From Chitinibacter fontanus (GTDB lineage: Bacteria; Pseudomonadota; Gammaproteobacteria; Burkholderiales; Chitinibacteraceae): 64,000 nucleotides of DNA. Both the position numbers and the translations under genes were made by a program. How positions within the stretch are numbered: position 1 is the first letter of the stretch; each line of letters begins with the position of its first letter. Location of the stretch: assembly GCF_013423785.1 (NCBI RefSeq), contig NZ_CP058952.1, positions 310,001 to 374,000 on the forward strand, written 5' to 3'. Positions 1-9,775 of this stretch are shown piece after piece. Under the pieces are notes generated by a model. The model saw nothing but the letters and a program-made list of their open reading frames with translations. It did not search any database and was not told the DNA's origin.

Positions 1-548
1 CAGATCTGAACCCAGCTAACTTCACTGCGATGATGCGCCTGGACCACAACCGTGCACTGACTCAAATCGCTCAGAAAACCGGTTCAGCCGTTACTGATGT
101 GACGAAAATGATCATCTGGGGCAATCACTCAGCAACTCAGTATCCAGATTTGTTCCACGCTGAGGTTAAGGGCGCGAACGCGGCAACTTTGATCAACGAT
201 CAAAAATGGCTCGAAACCGAATTCATCCCAACCGTGCAACAACGTGGCGCGGCAATTATTAAAGCGCGCGGCTTGTCGTCTGCGGCTTCTGCGGCGAACG
301 CAGCGATCGACCATATCCGTAACTGGGTATTGGGCACACCGGAAGGCGATTGGGTAACAATGGGCGTACCAGCCAACGGCGAGTACGGCTATGAAGACTT
401 GATCTACGGCTACCCAGTAACTTGTAAAGATGGCAAATACACCATCATCCAAGGTCTGGAAATCAGCGAGTTCAGCCGTGCACGCATGGATGCAACAGCA
501 AAAGAATTGTCTGAAGAACGTGATGCAGTTAAACACTTGATCGCCTAA
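1..548 (+). CDS. mdh: Malate dehydrogenase, C-terminal part
   Basis: The window opens inside this gene; the reading frame runs from base 3 without a start, so the N-terminal NAD-binding half is missing. The visible part has the catalytic-histidine motif [13 protein letters not shown] and an arginine-bearing stretch ([10 protein letters not shown]), as in the cytosolic-type NAD-dependent malate dehydrogenases common in betaproteobacteria. The enzyme interconverts malate and oxaloacetate in the TCA cycle in the cytoplasm. The ending [11 protein letters not shown] is usual for the family, so the C-terminus looks intact. A strong terminator follows 11 bases after the stop, so this is the last gene of its transcript. 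Identification rests on these motifs and is firm. Confidence 0.95.
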   Translation, partial: DLNPANFTAMMRLDHNRALTQIAQKTGSAVTDVTKMIIWGNHSATQYPDLFHAEVKGANAATLINDQKWLETEFIPTVQQRGAAIIKARGLSSAASAANAAIDHIRNWVLGTPEGDWVTMGVPANGEYGYEDLIYGYPVTCKDGKYTIIQGLEISEFSRARMDATAKELSEERDAVKHLIA

Positions 549-559
549 GCGATCAGCGT

Positions 560-590
560 AAAAAAGCCCATCCTAGTGATGGGCTTTTTT
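560..590 (+). terminator. Rho-independent terminator after mdh
   Basis: The hairpin AAAGCCCATC–CTAGT–GATGGGCTTT ends in a run of six T on the plus strand, directly after the mdh stop. The A-run on the left would also let it work on the minus strand. Confidence 0.9.
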
Positions 591-689
591 GTACCTACAA
601 ATCGCAACTTATTGGGGCAACGAGCTACATTTACACAGGTATTGGCTGCTGGCTCAATATTAACGCCACACTTAAAGCAATACCCAAAT

Positions 690-721
690 AAAAAAGCCAC
701 ACAGCACTGTGTGGCTTTTTT
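690..721 (-). terminator. Rho-independent terminator after the phasin gene
   Basis: The hairpin AAGCCACACAG–CA–CTGTGTGGCTT is flanked by A-runs and T-runs. It lies 14 bases past the phasin stop on the minus strand and is probably bidirectional. Confidence 0.85.
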
Positions 722-734
722 AAGCGCTTAGAAA

Positions 735-1289
735 TTAAGCTGCTTTATTAGCCGCTTTAGTCGCCGCGGCTACACTTTTCGCCCCAGTTTCAACGGCTGC
801 AACTGTCGCTTCAGTCAAATTATCAGCGATACGTTTGCCAGTTTTTTGCACTGTATCGAATGCAGTATTAGCACTTTCAACTGCGTTTTTGATCAGATTA
901 ACGGCCGCGCTACCTGCTGGTGCCTGCTGCGCCACTTGATCCAAAGAAGTAACCAGATTTTTGTTAAATTCCAGCACTTGCTCTTCGATCAATTTATTCA
1001 ATTCTGCTTGTGTGCTACTTGCTGCTTCGTATACCGTGCGAGCAACTGCGATGGTTTTTTCCACGCCAGGCTGTGACAAGGTTTTTTGCAACTCGACCAA
1101 ATCTTGCACGCTTTTCACTTGTGACAACGATTTAGCGGTTTCAGCATTTTCGGCCAGTAAATCGCGTGCGATGCTTAATTGCAACTGAAACAAACGCTCG
1201 GCACCCGCCAAAGCGATGTTAGTCAGACGCAAAGATTTTTCAAGATTAGCTTGGCCCAGCTCAGCAAACTGTTTTTGTGCGTTAAACAT
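735..1289 (-). CDS. Phasin family protein (PHA granule-associated)
   Basis: A 184-residue protein starting MFNAQKQFAELGQANLE, the typical opening of phasin_2 proteins. It is helical and amphipathic throughout, with an alanine- and lysine-rich tail (AAATKAANKAA). Phasins coat polyhydroxyalkanoate granules and control their size and number. I chose the start at 1289 because GGAG lies just upstream and the family motif begins there; 33 further codons upstream are open but run through the palindromic operator. The gene is monocistronic: palindromes lie in front of it and a terminator behind. The tail resembles the basic Ala/Lys tails of other betaproteobacterial phasins. No PHA synthase is visible in the window. 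Confidence 0.9.
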   Translation of the reverse strand: MFNAQKQFAELGQANLEKSLRLTNIALAGAERLFQLQLSIARDLLAENAETAKSLSQVKSVQDLVELQKTLSQPGVEKTIAVARTVYEAASSTQAELNKLIEEQVLEFNKNLVTSLDQVAQQAPAGSAAVNLIKNAVESANTAFDTVQKTGKRIADNLTEATVAAVETGAKSVAAATKAANKAA

Positions 1290-1305
1290 GGCATTTCTCC
1301 GGTTG

Positions 1306-1385
1306 ATTGTGCACTGCAATATACACATTCTTATACCGATTATAAGCCCTGTCAAGCATAATTTTGTGCATTGCACAAAATTATG
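1306..1385 (-). promoter_or_regulatory. Palindromic operator region of the phasin gene
   Basis: A 29-base perfect palindrome (arms CATAATTTTGTGCA around one central T) occupies 1357-1385. Its centre reads TGCATTGCA. A second match to TGCA-N-TGCA (TGCACTGCA) lies at 1310-1318, between the palindrome and the phasin ribosome binding site. Phasin genes are commonly repressed by PhaR/PhbR-type regulators that bind palindromic, GCA-containing sites; assigning these two sites to such a regulator is inference. There is no T-run, so a terminator role for the kinase gene ending at 1398 is unlikely. Confidence 0.55.
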
Positions 1386-1397
1386 CAAACCGCGCCA

Positions 1398-3734
1398 TCA
1401 ACTCCCCATTTGCTTTTGTCTGATGGCTAGAATTGCCTGATTTCTCAAGGTTTTTAATAGGTTAAGCTGCTCATGCGGCAAATGCAAAGAATGAGCCTCC
1501 ATGCGGTCAGCATAAAATAATCCGATGGGTTTTTTATCAATCACGACTGGAAAAATCACCAGAGTTTTCGATTGGGCAATGCTGCGATACCAAGTAGGTA
1601 TTCGCTGCGCAATACTACCGGCATCAACATCTTCAATAAATACATCGGCATTTTTGGCCAGCACCAACTGAAACACATCAACCAAAGGTGTAATCGGAAA
1701 ACTGAACTTGGGTAAAATGGCGTCTAGCTCCTTGCCAAATCCAAACCGAGCGACCATCGTGCCTTTCTTAACATCACGGGTACAAAACAAAACACGGTCA
1801 AACCCCACACTGCGAAACATCGTTTCCAATATCATTCGCAGCACATCGTTGAGATTAAAATCCCCGACCAAAGTATTGGTAATATCCTGCACACCGGCTG
1901 ACAACATAGCGGCAGGATTTGTTATCGTAGTTTGAGCAGCACCTACTCCCACCTGAGGATCGACTGTGGAGTTATTGACTAGTTTTGCCTCCGGCGGCGG
2001 TTTGACCCCCGCCAAACTTCGCAAGTTGTTCGCAAAATCAGCGTAGCCCAGATCAATATTAAGTAAGGACAAATAGGACAAATACTGCTTAGCAGCGTCT
2101 TGCATCAACTCATGGAATTCGCGTTCGGACCAAGAAACAATGGGAGAGAATCGCTTCATAATCCCTTGGGTATAAACCGAGGCCTCGCTGGGCTTCATAT
2201 TTATTAACGGCAGCAAATCGGTTGCCAAATTGGCAAATACCCGCAAACGCTCAACCTGATTCACCGGCTCACGCACCCGAGTTTCTGGTAAAGGTCGCAT
2301 GCTGGTAACAATTCGGTCAGGAAAATTCCATTCACGTGCAATCGCTACGCCTAAATCAGCATAACTCACCCCCAAAATCGCCTCCGCCGCAATAGACTCA
2401 CTTTCACCAGTTTGGCTTTTGCGTTTAATAATTTCGATACTTTCTTCGTTAAAGTAAAAATGGGTTAGTAAACGGCCCAGATGCTGAAACATACCGCAAA
2501 TCAGCGCCTCCTCAACGTCGCGCCAACCACTTTTATCGGCCAATTTGCGGCACAGCATGCCACCAAAAAAAATTTCCAACACCACATCGCGTAAACGCGC
2601 CGCATGCCCTTTATTTTGCATGTGTTCAAATAGCAGAATGGTTACAGCTAGGGCGCGGATTCGATCGAACCCCAAAATAACAATCGCCCGCGACACCGTA
2701 CTAATTGCCCCACCAAACTGGCCATAACTCGCTGAATTTACTACCTTGAGCAATTTATTGGTCAGCGAAAAATCTTGTAAAATCACCCCAGAAAGGCTCT
2801 GCACTTTTTCTGCCTGTGATTCATCAACCTTATTAATGGCACTAATAGTCTGGGATAAGGCTGGAAAATCTGCGGAATGACGCATGCGCCGCAATAAAAA
2901 ATCGATCGTGCTATGGCGACCATCATTACTGTCACTTTGTTCTGTTACACCAGCGGCCTCTAACCAAGCAATCAGTGCCTCACGCATTTGCCCGGCATCG
3001 GCATACCGTGCTTCAGGGTTTTTAAACAGCGCGGCCATTACCAGATGATCAAGCCTTTCATCAATTTGATCATTAAATCGAGATGGTGGAACAAATTCTT
3101 CATTAGCGGTTTTATACAAAATCGCCATCACGCTGTCGCCATCCGAAACTAAGCGCCCGGTCAGCATTTGATACAACATCACGCCACAGGCAAACACATC
3201 GGCCTGAGCATCAACCGGCAGATTTTTGATCATTTCGGGCGAAATAAAACCGGCAGTACCACTGAGGCCTTCATAACTTTGCCCACGCTGACTGGCCACG
3301 CCAAAATCCATAATGCGTGGGCGAGCGTTTTCATCAATCATGATATTTTGTGGCTTCATATCACGATGAATCACGCCTTTAAGGTGCGCAGCCTGCAAAC
3401 CATCCAGCACCGCCACCATCATTTGCACCGCAGCAACTGGCGCTAGCGTTTTTTGCTGGCGCAGCAGATCGGCTAATGTTTCGCCTGCCACATATTCAAA
3501 CACCAAGCAGGGATGAGATTGATCGGCAAATGCATCATATAAAGTAACAATATTCGGGTGCTGAATACGGCTAATTAACTGGGCCTCGACCAATGCTTGC
3601 AGGGGCTGACTGTGTAGGACTTTAATGGCCACTTGCCGATCTAGATGGGTATCACGCGCTAGATAAACCAAGCCTTGGGCACCTTGGCCAATTTTTTTCT
3701 CAACCAAAAAGCGGCCATTCGAAAACGACTTCAT
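1398..3734 (-). CDS. Ser/Thr protein kinase – HDOD – GAF fusion protein
   Basis: A 778-residue cytoplasmic signalling protein. Residues about 8-258 form a Hanks-type kinase: glycine loop GQGAQG (16-21), VAIK with Lys38, HRDMKPQN with catalytic Asp125, DFG at 143-145 and an SPE-like activation segment. Residues about 275-500 match an HDOD domain (SLTNKLLKVVNSASYG, then ISTVSRAIVILG), a non-catalytic HD relative found in signalling proteins. Residues about 620-775 look like a GAF domain. All three parts keep their core motifs, so the kinase is predicted active. A GGGTG-type ribosome site precedes the start. It stands alone between the ftsK terminator and the phasin gene. Target and ligand are unknown. 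Confidence 0.85.
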   Translation of the reverse strand: MKSFSNGRFLVEKKIGQGAQGLVYLARDTHLDRQVAIKVLHSQPLQALVEAQLISRIQHPNIVTLYDAFADQSHPCLVFEYVAGETLADLLRQQKTLAPVAAVQMMVAVLDGLQAAHLKGVIHRDMKPQNIMIDENARPRIMDFGVASQRGQSYEGLSGTAGFISPEMIKNLPVDAQADVFACGVMLYQMLTGRLVSDGDSVMAILYKTANEEFVPPSRFNDQIDERLDHLVMAALFKNPEARYADAGQMREALIAWLEAAGVTEQSDSNDGRHSTIDFLLRRMRHSADFPALSQTISAINKVDESQAEKVQSLSGVILQDFSLTNKLLKVVNSASYGQFGGAISTVSRAIVILGFDRIRALAVTILLFEHMQNKGHAARLRDVVLEIFFGGMLCRKLADKSGWRDVEEALICGMFQHLGRLLTHFYFNEESIEIIKRKSQTGESESIAAEAILGVSYADLGVAIAREWNFPDRIVTSMRPLPETRVREPVNQVERLRVFANLATDLLPLINMKPSEASVYTQGIMKRFSPIVSWSEREFHELMQDAAKQYLSYLSLLNIDLGYADFANNLRSLAGVKPPPEAKLVNNSTVDPQVGVGAAQTTITNPAAMLSAGVQDITNTLVGDFNLNDVLRMILETMFRSVGFDRVLFCTRDVKKGTMVARFGFGKELDAILPKFSFPITPLVDVFQLVLAKNADVFIEDVDAGSIAQRIPTWYRSIAQSKTLVIFPVVIDKKPIGLFYADRMEAHSLHLPHEQLNLLKTLRNQAILAIRQKQMGS

Positions 3735-3836
3735 TTCACACCCATATATTTTTTATTATTTGGAATATAACCTGTTCGATCTAAGCTTGGTGATTTTGCT
3801 CACATAAATAAATGATAGAGCACAAAATACAGCCAA

Positions 3837-3865
3837 CAATAAAAAGACCAGTCGCAAGACTGGCC
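3837..3865 (-). terminator. Rho-independent terminator after ftsK
   Basis: On the minus strand the stem GGCCAGTC–TTGC–GACTGGTC is followed by TTTTT, about 70 bases past the ftsK stop. Confidence 0.8.
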
Positions 3866-3936
3866 TTAGATTGAGAATAATTCGCAATTTGCACAGGTAA
3901 TCACCTACACCGAAAGCTAATCACGATGGATTGGAT

Positions 3937-6888
3937 TTATTCACCCGGCGGCACCAATACTGTGCGATTGCCATTACTTTCCATACCACTCACAATCCCT
4001 GCGCTTTCCATCTGCTCGATCAAGCGAGCTGCGCGGTTGTAGCCAATCCGAAACTGCCGTTGCACAGCCGAAATTGAAGCCCGCCGACTACGAATCACGT
4101 GAGCCACGGCCTCGTCATACAAAGGATCGCTTTCTTCAGCATCGCCTGGCACACCTGACCAGTTACCATTTGCTTCGGCCTCATTGGCAGGATAGAGCAC
4201 ACCCTCGATGTAGTTGGGCTCGCCCAATTGCTTGAGGTATTCAACCACGCAATGCACTTCGGCATCATCAACAAAGGCGCCATGAATCCGTTGCGGATAA
4301 CCAGTACCCGGTGGCAGGAACAGCATATCACCCTGCCCCAATAAAGCCTCGGCGCCCATTTGATCCAGAATCGTGCGGCTATCTATTTTGCTGGAAACTT
4401 GAAAGGCCAAACGCGTTGGAATATTGGCCTTGATCAAGCCGGTAATCACATCAACCGAAGGGCGCTGTGTCGCCAAAATCAGGTGAATACCCGCAGCGCG
4501 CGCTTTTTGCGCCAAGCGCGCAATCAATTCCTCAATTTTTTTACCCGCTACCATCATCAAGTCGGCGAACTCATCGACCACCACCACAATCATCGGCAGA
4601 TGTTCGAGCGGCTCAGGGTCATCCGGCGTCAACGTAAATGGATTGGTCAACTTCTTGCCCGCCGCTGCGGCTTCAGCCACTTTCTGATTGAAGCCGGCCA
4701 AGTTACGCACACCCATTGCGCTCATCAGGCGATAGCGTTTTTCCATCTCGCCAACGCACCAGTTCAATGCGTTCGCAGCGAGCTTCATATCAGTCACGAC
4801 CGGCGCGAGCAAGTGCGGAATGCCTTCGTACACTGACAATTCCAGCATTTTCGGGTCGATCATAATAAAGCGCACTTCGTCGGGCGTGGCTTTAAACAGG
4901 ATCGACAAAATCATCGCATTGACGCCGACCGATTTACCCGAACCAGTCGTCCCCGCCACCAGCATATGCGGCGTTTTGGCCAGATCGGTAGCAACGGGTA
5001 TACCGCTGATATCCTTGCCTAGTGCAATTGTCAGTGGGGATACCTGCTGGTGGTATTCTGGTGCGGATAAAATCTCGGACAGGCGAATCATTTGCCGCGT
5101 CGGGTTGGGCAATTCCAGCCCCATACAGGTTTTACCCGGAATCGTCTCAACCACGCGCACCGAAGCCAAGCCCAGCGAGCGCGCCAGATCTTTAGCCAGA
5201 TTGACCACCTGCGCACCGCGAATACCAGTTGCTGGCTCGACTTCAAAGCGCGTAATCACAGGGCCAGCATAGGCATCAAGCACGCTGACCTTGACTTTGA
5301 ATTCGTTGAGTTTTTCTTCGATCAAAATGCTGCGCTCGAGCAGCTCTTCCTGCGTCACCGTAATCGCCTGCACGGTGGCGGGGCGCAATAGCTCCAAAGG
5401 CAAGCACAGACCATCTTCACCACGCCACGCTGGATCAGCCGCGACTTTAGGTGCGGGCGCTAAGGCATCTGGGCGCAAAAACTGTGTCGGCCGTTGTAAA
5501 ACGGGGGCGGCGCTGGGCACCTCTGCGACCCCCTCCGACATACCCAAGCCAGTATTGCCAGCTACACCAATTGAAGATTGCTCTTGCTCCACATACTGCG
5601 ACACAAGACTATCCATGCTCAGCGCCGGAGGTGCGACATCAGTAAGCGGAATTATCGCAGGCGCATGGAGAGGATAAAACCCATCTTCACTCGCTGCGCT
5701 AGCTGGGGTCTCAACTGCATGGCTAGGCGTAGCAGAGGATGAGCTTGTTTGAGCCACATTGCTGGCCACGGTTTGGCTGGATTGAAATACTCGAATAACT
5801 TCGGGCGCAGGCGCACGCACTACAGGCGCACTAGGCACAGGTTTGCTTGGCACTACCGGCGCTGGGCGAGCTGCTGCACTGGACTTTGGCTGTTGCGCCT
5901 GAACAGGCACAGACTGACCAGTGCGGTAACCATGGCTCGGCGTAATTTTCGGGCTAGGACGTTTGCCGCTGTGAATATCCTGCAAGCGCTCGCGGATTTC
6001 AGAAGGATCAATCACCGGCAATGGTTCGGGCGCCTTGCGCTCTGGCATCTTGGCACCTTCAATTGCCAATTTGCGCTGGCTGCGCTCTAGATTGCGCTGA
6101 ATATGACTCATATCGAGCACCGGCAATTCACACTTGGATTTGCGCGGAGCAACAATCGGCTGGCTTGGTGTTTTTACCTGCTCTGCAGTTAATATGGCTG
6201 GCGCGGGGCGCGATTGGGCGGTATCCAGCACTGGCGGTTCTTGCTGGCCCAGTGGCGGAGCAAAACTCACGGGGGGCGCATTATGGCTGCGCTCAGTCAA
6301 AACATCTTGTGGTGTTATATCTCGTTGCGGCACAGACGCTGCTGTTGGCTCAGGCGATCCAGATGGCAGGTTAGCGATACTAGCTGCAAGGGTATCCTCA
6401 GCCAGTTCATATTCAGAAAGCTGTGTGTGTTGATACCCCTTGGTTCGAATCAACGGTGAACTATTCGTTGCCTGAATAGAAGCAAGCTCTTTACTCACCA
6501 CGGTCGAAGTAGGCGTTACTTGCACGTTAACAGCTTCGCGACTAGAACTCTTGTGCGTTGACGTTAATAAAGGATCAGGAGCTGAAATTGGCGCAGCATC
6601 AGGCTTGGCTGAGTGCAGTACATCCGCCATTTTGGCACCAATTTTACTAGCGACCGGACTAATGAACGATTTCAGAGAGCCGACGCCTTTGGCTGCGGCC
6701 TGAGTAACCGATGCGATCGGTAACTCGAACATGCTATCCAAACGCGAGTCATCCGCCGTCCTCGTATTCGGTGCCGGATCTGCTTGCGGTTTGGATTCAT
6801 CGAGTGCTGCTTTTGGCGGTTCAACCCCAGAGAGGTCGCCTTCGAGCTTCTGATTAAGTACTTCAAATAACTGCTGTAACTTTTTCAT
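3937..6888 (-). CDS. ftsK: FtsK/SpoIIIE-family DNA translocase without membrane domain
   Basis: A 983-residue protein with the FtsK motor: Walker A GTTGSGKS (Lys652), Walker [12 protein letters not shown] (Asp772), [13 protein letters not shown], and a C-terminal winged-helix gamma domain (about 915-983) that in the family reads KOPS polarity sites. Residues 1-480 are a low-complexity linker rich in Pro, Ala, Ser and Gln. The family usually begins with four membrane helices; none is present here, and the preceding gene's stop lies only three bases upstream of the start, so no lost N-terminus can be hidden there. The ribosome site (AAGTAGGG) overlaps that stop, so the two genes are probably translationally coupled. 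It may be a second, soluble FtsK paralogue for chromosome dimer resolution. The motor assignment is sure; the role is inferred. Confidence 0.88.
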   Translation of the reverse strand: MKKLQQLFEVLNQKLEGDLSGVEPPKAALDESKPQADPAPNTRTADDSRLDSMFELPIASVTQAAAKGVGSLKSFISPVASKIGAKMADVLHSAKPDAAPISAPDPLLTSTHKSSSREAVNVQVTPTSTVVSKELASIQATNSSPLIRTKGYQHTQLSEYELAEDTLAASIANLPSGSPEPTAASVPQRDITPQDVLTERSHNAPPVSFAPPLGQQEPPVLDTAQSRPAPAILTAEQVKTPSQPIVAPRKSKCELPVLDMSHIQRNLERSQRKLAIEGAKMPERKAPEPLPVIDPSEIRERLQDIHSGKRPSPKITPSHGYRTGQSVPVQAQQPKSSAAARPAPVVPSKPVPSAPVVRAPAPEVIRVFQSSQTVASNVAQTSSSSATPSHAVETPASAASEDGFYPLHAPAIIPLTDVAPPALSMDSLVSQYVEQEQSSIGVAGNTGLGMSEGVAEVPSAAPVLQRPTQFLRPDALAPAPKVAADPAWRGEDGLCLPLELLRPATVQAITVTQEELLERSILIEEKLNEFKVKVSVLDAYAGPVITRFEVEPATGIRGAQVVNLAKDLARSLGLASVRVVETIPGKTCMGLELPNPTRQMIRLSEILSAPEYHQQVSPLTIALGKDISGIPVATDLAKTPHMLVAGTTGSGKSVGVNAMILSILFKATPDEVRFIMIDPKMLELSVYEGIPHLLAPVVTDMKLAANALNWCVGEMEKRYRLMSAMGVRNLAGFNQKVAEAAAAGKKLTNPFTLTPDDPEPLEHLPMIVVVVDEFADLMMVAGKKIEELIARLAQKARAAGIHLILATQRPSVDVITGLIKANIPTRLAFQVSSKIDSRTILDQMGAEALLGQGDMLFLPPGTGYPQRIHGAFVDDAEVHCVVEYLKQLGEPNYIEGVLYPANEAEANGNWSGVPGDAEESDPLYDEAVAHVIRSRRASISAVQRQFRIGYNRAARLIEQMESAGIVSGMESNGNRTVLVPPGE

Positions 6889-6891
6889 GCC

Positions 6892-7260
6892 CTACTTCGC
6901 TGAACGATCTAATACGACAAAATACTTTTTAACTGGCGCAATCACTTCAAAACGGCCAATAAAACCAGCTGGAATCACTGCAGCTTCCCCTGCGCTAACC
7001 ACAGTAGCTTGCCCATCGTCGGCCACTAACCGCACCTGTCCACTGATCACGCAAAAAAACTCTTCTTTATCCGGCGCAAAGCGGATATTCCAGCTACCCA
7101 CTTCACAGGCCCAAATGCCGCAGGATAACTGACCATCGCTCGAAGTGTAATGCTCCCAAGTGGTGCGCTGCGGCGCACCCGATACTCGACGATCAGGCCG
7201 AGGCTGATCATAACTCGGTGTGATCATCTGATTAAAATGAGTAATACGCGCTATCGTCAT
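6892..7260 (-). CDS. Small cupin-domain protein
   Basis: A 122-residue single-domain cupin of the type found in (S)-ureidoglycine aminohydrolase-like proteins (cupin_3). The core reads GIWACEVGSWNIRF, then EEFFCVISGQVRLVADDG, then GEAAVIPAGFIGRFEV. Metal ligands are not clearly conserved: the usual HxH is replaced, although EEF supplies a Glu. The substrate cannot be read from sequence. It lies between dnaB (71 bases upstream) and ftsK (3 bases downstream), all on the minus strand, so it is probably co-transcribed with them. The link to DNA processing is positional only. Confidence 0.75.
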   Translation of the reverse strand: MTIARITHFNQMITPSYDQPRPDRRVSGAPQRTTWEHYTSSDGQLSCGIWACEVGSWNIRFAPDKEEFFCVISGQVRLVADDGQATVVSAGEAAVIPAGFIGRFEVIAPVKKYFVVLDRSAK

Positions 7261-7331
7261 ACCTAATCCAAACTATTCAACCAGCGACAAGCTGGCTTCT
7301 GAGCAAAACCGACTGCAGCAAGGCGCACGCC

Positions 7332-8780
7332 TTACTCCAGATCACTATTCCAATCATCGGGCCGCATCAGCGCATTATCAAAGCGTGAATACATACCTTG
7401 GAATACCAACGGAATCCGCCCTACCGGACCATTACGGTGCTTACCCAAAATACACTCGGCCAAGCCTTTATGCGGGCTATCCGGGTTGTAGTACTCATCG
7501 CGGTACATAAACATGATCAAATCCGCATCCTGCTCGATCGCGCCTGACTCGCGCAAATCGGACATCATCGGGCGTTTGTCGGTACGTTGCTCCACCGAAC
7601 GTGAGAGCTGCGACAGCGCGATAATCGGGCATTTAAGCTCGCGCGCTAAACCTTTGAGCGAACGCGAAATCTCGCCCAATTCACTAGCACGGTTTTGATC
7701 TTTACCACCGGGGCGACCCGCCATCAGCTGCAAGTAGTCGATCACGATCAAGCCAAGCTGACCACCACACTGGCGCGCCAAACGCCGCGAACGCGTGCGC
7801 ACATCCAGCGCAGTCAAAGCGCCCGCCTCTTCAATAAAAATCGGCGCCTCGGATAATTTCCCCACCGCATGCGTGAGCTTGAGCCAATCTTCATCCTCAA
7901 AGCGGCCGGTTTTAAGTTTATGCATATCAATCTTGCCCACCGAGCCGACCATACGCATACCGAGCTGAGCGGCCCCCATCTCAAGCGAGAAAATCGCCAC
8001 TGGCAGCTTGCTATTGATCGCCACATTTTCGGCAATATTGACCGAAAATGCGGTTTTACCCATTGATGGACGCCCTGCGACGATAATCAAATCGCCGCCT
8101 TGCAGACCCGAAGTCATCTTGTCCAGATCGATAAAACCAGTCGGCGTACCGGTGACTTCGGATGGATTGTCTTGCTGATACAGATAATCGATGCGCTCGA
8201 CGATTTCTTTCAAAATCGGTGGCATCGCATGAAAACCCTGCTGGCCCTTGGCCGACTGCTCAGCAATCTGGAATACCTTGGATTCGGCTTCATCCAGAAT
8301 TTGTTTAGCATCTCGCCCATTGGGAAAGAACGTCGCATCAACGATTTCGGTGGCCACGCCTGATAATTGACGCAATACCGATTTTTCGCGCACGATCTCG
8401 GCGTAACGCCGAATATTAGCGGCAGATGGGGTGTTTTGTACCAAAGAGCCTAGATATGCAAGGCCACCGACATAGGATAAATCGTTGGTGATATCGAGCG
8501 ATTCTTTTACCGTAATGACATCGGCTGGGCGATTGTGCTCAATCAGTTTAATTACGGCCTGATAGATACGGCGATGGTCTTCGCGATAGAAATCTTGATC
8601 ACCAATAATGTCTGCCACGCGGTCAAATGCCGTGTTATCGAGCATCAAACCGCCGAGCACCGATTGCTCAGCCTCAACCGAATGCGGCGGGATGCGATAA
8701 GCGGCCGTCTCATCAACTTGAGTGGCGGCGTTGTATTCGGCTTGCATGTCGCGGACTAGCTCGGTAGGATATTCGTTCAT
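7332..8780 (-). CDS. dnaB: Replicative DNA helicase DnaB
   Basis: A 482-residue hexameric helicase that unwinds DNA at the fork and loads primase. The N-terminal domain is recognised by PHSVEAEQSVLGGLMLDN. The RecA-like motor has Walker A GRPSMGKTAFS (Lys242), Walker B LIVIDYLQLM, and the arginine-containing HRNGPVG segment near the end. I start at 8780 (MNEYPTELV), which gives the family's usual length; an upstream in-frame ATG at 8861 would add 27 residues without homology. Divergent from ratA, with about 120 bases between the starts. No intein is visible; the motor motifs are contiguous. Confidence 0.95.
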   Translation of the reverse strand: MNEYPTELVRDMQAEYNAATQVDETAAYRIPPHSVEAEQSVLGGLMLDNTAFDRVADIIGDQDFYREDHRRIYQAVIKLIEHNRPADVITVKESLDITNDLSYVGGLAYLGSLVQNTPSAANIRRYAEIVREKSVLRQLSGVATEIVDATFFPNGRDAKQILDEAESKVFQIAEQSAKGQQGFHAMPPILKEIVERIDYLYQQDNPSEVTGTPTGFIDLDKMTSGLQGGDLIIVAGRPSMGKTAFSVNIAENVAINSKLPVAIFSLEMGAAQLGMRMVGSVGKIDMHKLKTGRFEDEDWLKLTHAVGKLSEAPIFIEEAGALTALDVRTRSRRLARQCGGQLGLIVIDYLQLMAGRPGGKDQNRASELGEISRSLKGLARELKCPIIALSQLSRSVEQRTDKRPMMSDLRESGAIEQDADLIMFMYRDEYYNPDSPHKGLAECILGKHRNGPVGRIPLVFQGMYSRFDNALMRPDDWNSDLE

Positions 8781-8901
8781 TTTCACTTTAATGGCGGGTG
8801 TTTCCAGTCGAAATGCAACTGGAAACGGTGATTCAGAAGCGAAAAGCTGGACGTTCAGCATCGCAAGACCATCATTTTACTCCGCCGCACCTTTGATGAC
8901 T

Positions 8902-9330
8902 ATGCAGTCCATCCGCAAATCAGTACTTGTTCCCCATTCTGCCGCACAAATGTATGAATTGGTCGACCGTGTCGAAGACTATCCACGGTTTTTACCCTGG
9001 TGTGGTGGCGTTGAAGTTCACGAGCGCAGCGAAACCATTTTAGATGTCACCATCAAAATCGAGTTTTTGAAGGTGAGTACCTTTTTTCGCACGCGCGATA
9101 CCAAAACCGAACACGAAATTATCATGCATTTTGTCGACGGCCCATTTAAAGCACTGACAGGCACTTGGCGCTTTACCCCATTGATGGAAGATGCTTGCAA
9201 AATTGAATTCGAGCTCGATTATGAATTTTCCAGCCGCACAATTGATGCGGTAATCGGGCCAGTTTTCGGTAAAATCACTTCCACCTTTGTTGATGCTTTT
9301 GTCAAAGAAGCCGATCGAAAACACGGATAA
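8902..9330 (+). CDS. ratA: RatA-family START/Coq10-like protein
   Basis: A 142-residue SRPBCC (polyketide cyclase/START) protein. MQSIRKSVLVPHSAAQMYELV, VEDYPRFLPWC and VDGPFKALTGTWRFTPL match RatA (YfjG) of Escherichia coli and the ubiquinone-binding Coq10 proteins. In E. coli RatA was described as inhibiting 70S ribosome assembly; a role in quinone handling has also been proposed for the family. A start two codons upstream (8896) is possible. Its stop is followed after three bases by rnfH, the same order as E. coli ratA-ratB. Confidence 0.92.
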   Translation: MQSIRKSVLVPHSAAQMYELVDRVEDYPRFLPWCGGVEVHERSETILDVTIKIEFLKVSTFFRTRDTKTEHEIIMHFVDGPFKALTGTWRFTPLMEDACKIEFELDYEFSSRTIDAVIGPVFGKITSTFVDAFVKEADRKHG

Positions 9331-9333
9331 GCC

Positions 9334-9654
9334 ATGACTCAAACCGACCCAATGATCACAGTCGAAGTGGTTTACGCCACAGCTGCTAAACAAAAGCTGC
9401 TTAGCGTGAAAGTACCTAACGGCACTACGGCACAAGGTGCTATTGAAAAATCCGGCATTCTCAGTGAGTTTCCCGAGATTGATTTATCTACACAAAAAAT
9501 CGGTATTTTCGCTAAAGCCGTGAAACTTGATACCGTATTACGCGCAAAAGACCGCGTGGAAATCTACCGCCCACTAATTGCCGACCCAAAAGAAGTGCGT
9601 CGGCAACGCGCAGCCGAAGGCAAGGTAATGAAGAAAGGTGGCGGGGACGCCTAA
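9334..9654 (+). CDS. rnfH: RnfH family protein (RatB-like, ubiquitin fold)
   Basis: A 106-residue protein of the RnfH/UPF0125 family: ITVEVVYATAAKQKLLSVKV, then EIDLSTQKIGIFAKAVKLD, then VLRAKDRVEIYRPLIADPKEVRR. The family has a beta-grasp fold. Its exact biochemical role is unsettled; it sits next to ratA in many proteobacteria and this window repeats that pairing with a 3-base gap, so the two are surely one operon. The C-terminal tail is basic and glycine-rich (KVMKKGGGDA). Confidence 0.92.
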   Translation: MTQTDPMITVEVVYATAAKQKLLSVKVPNGTTAQGAIEKSGILSEFPEIDLSTQKIGIFAKAVKLDTVLRAKDRVEIYRPLIADPKEVRRQRAAEGKVMKKGGGDA

Positions 9655-9775
9655 ACAACTTTTATACAACACCACTAGAGCCAACAGCACACACATCTCA
9701 GATTTTAATAATTTTGCAATACAATCTTTCCCTAGCCTGAATTAGGGCATTCTCGATTAGGACTGAGGTATTGCG

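Noticed and set aside
4360..6460. Long plus-strand open frames opposite ftsK
   Set aside because: They are antisense frames over the low-complexity linker and motor of ftsK; no ribosome sites and no recognisable products.
8722..8901. Longer start for ratA
   Set aside because: The upstream codons are antisense to dnaB and have no START-domain similarity.
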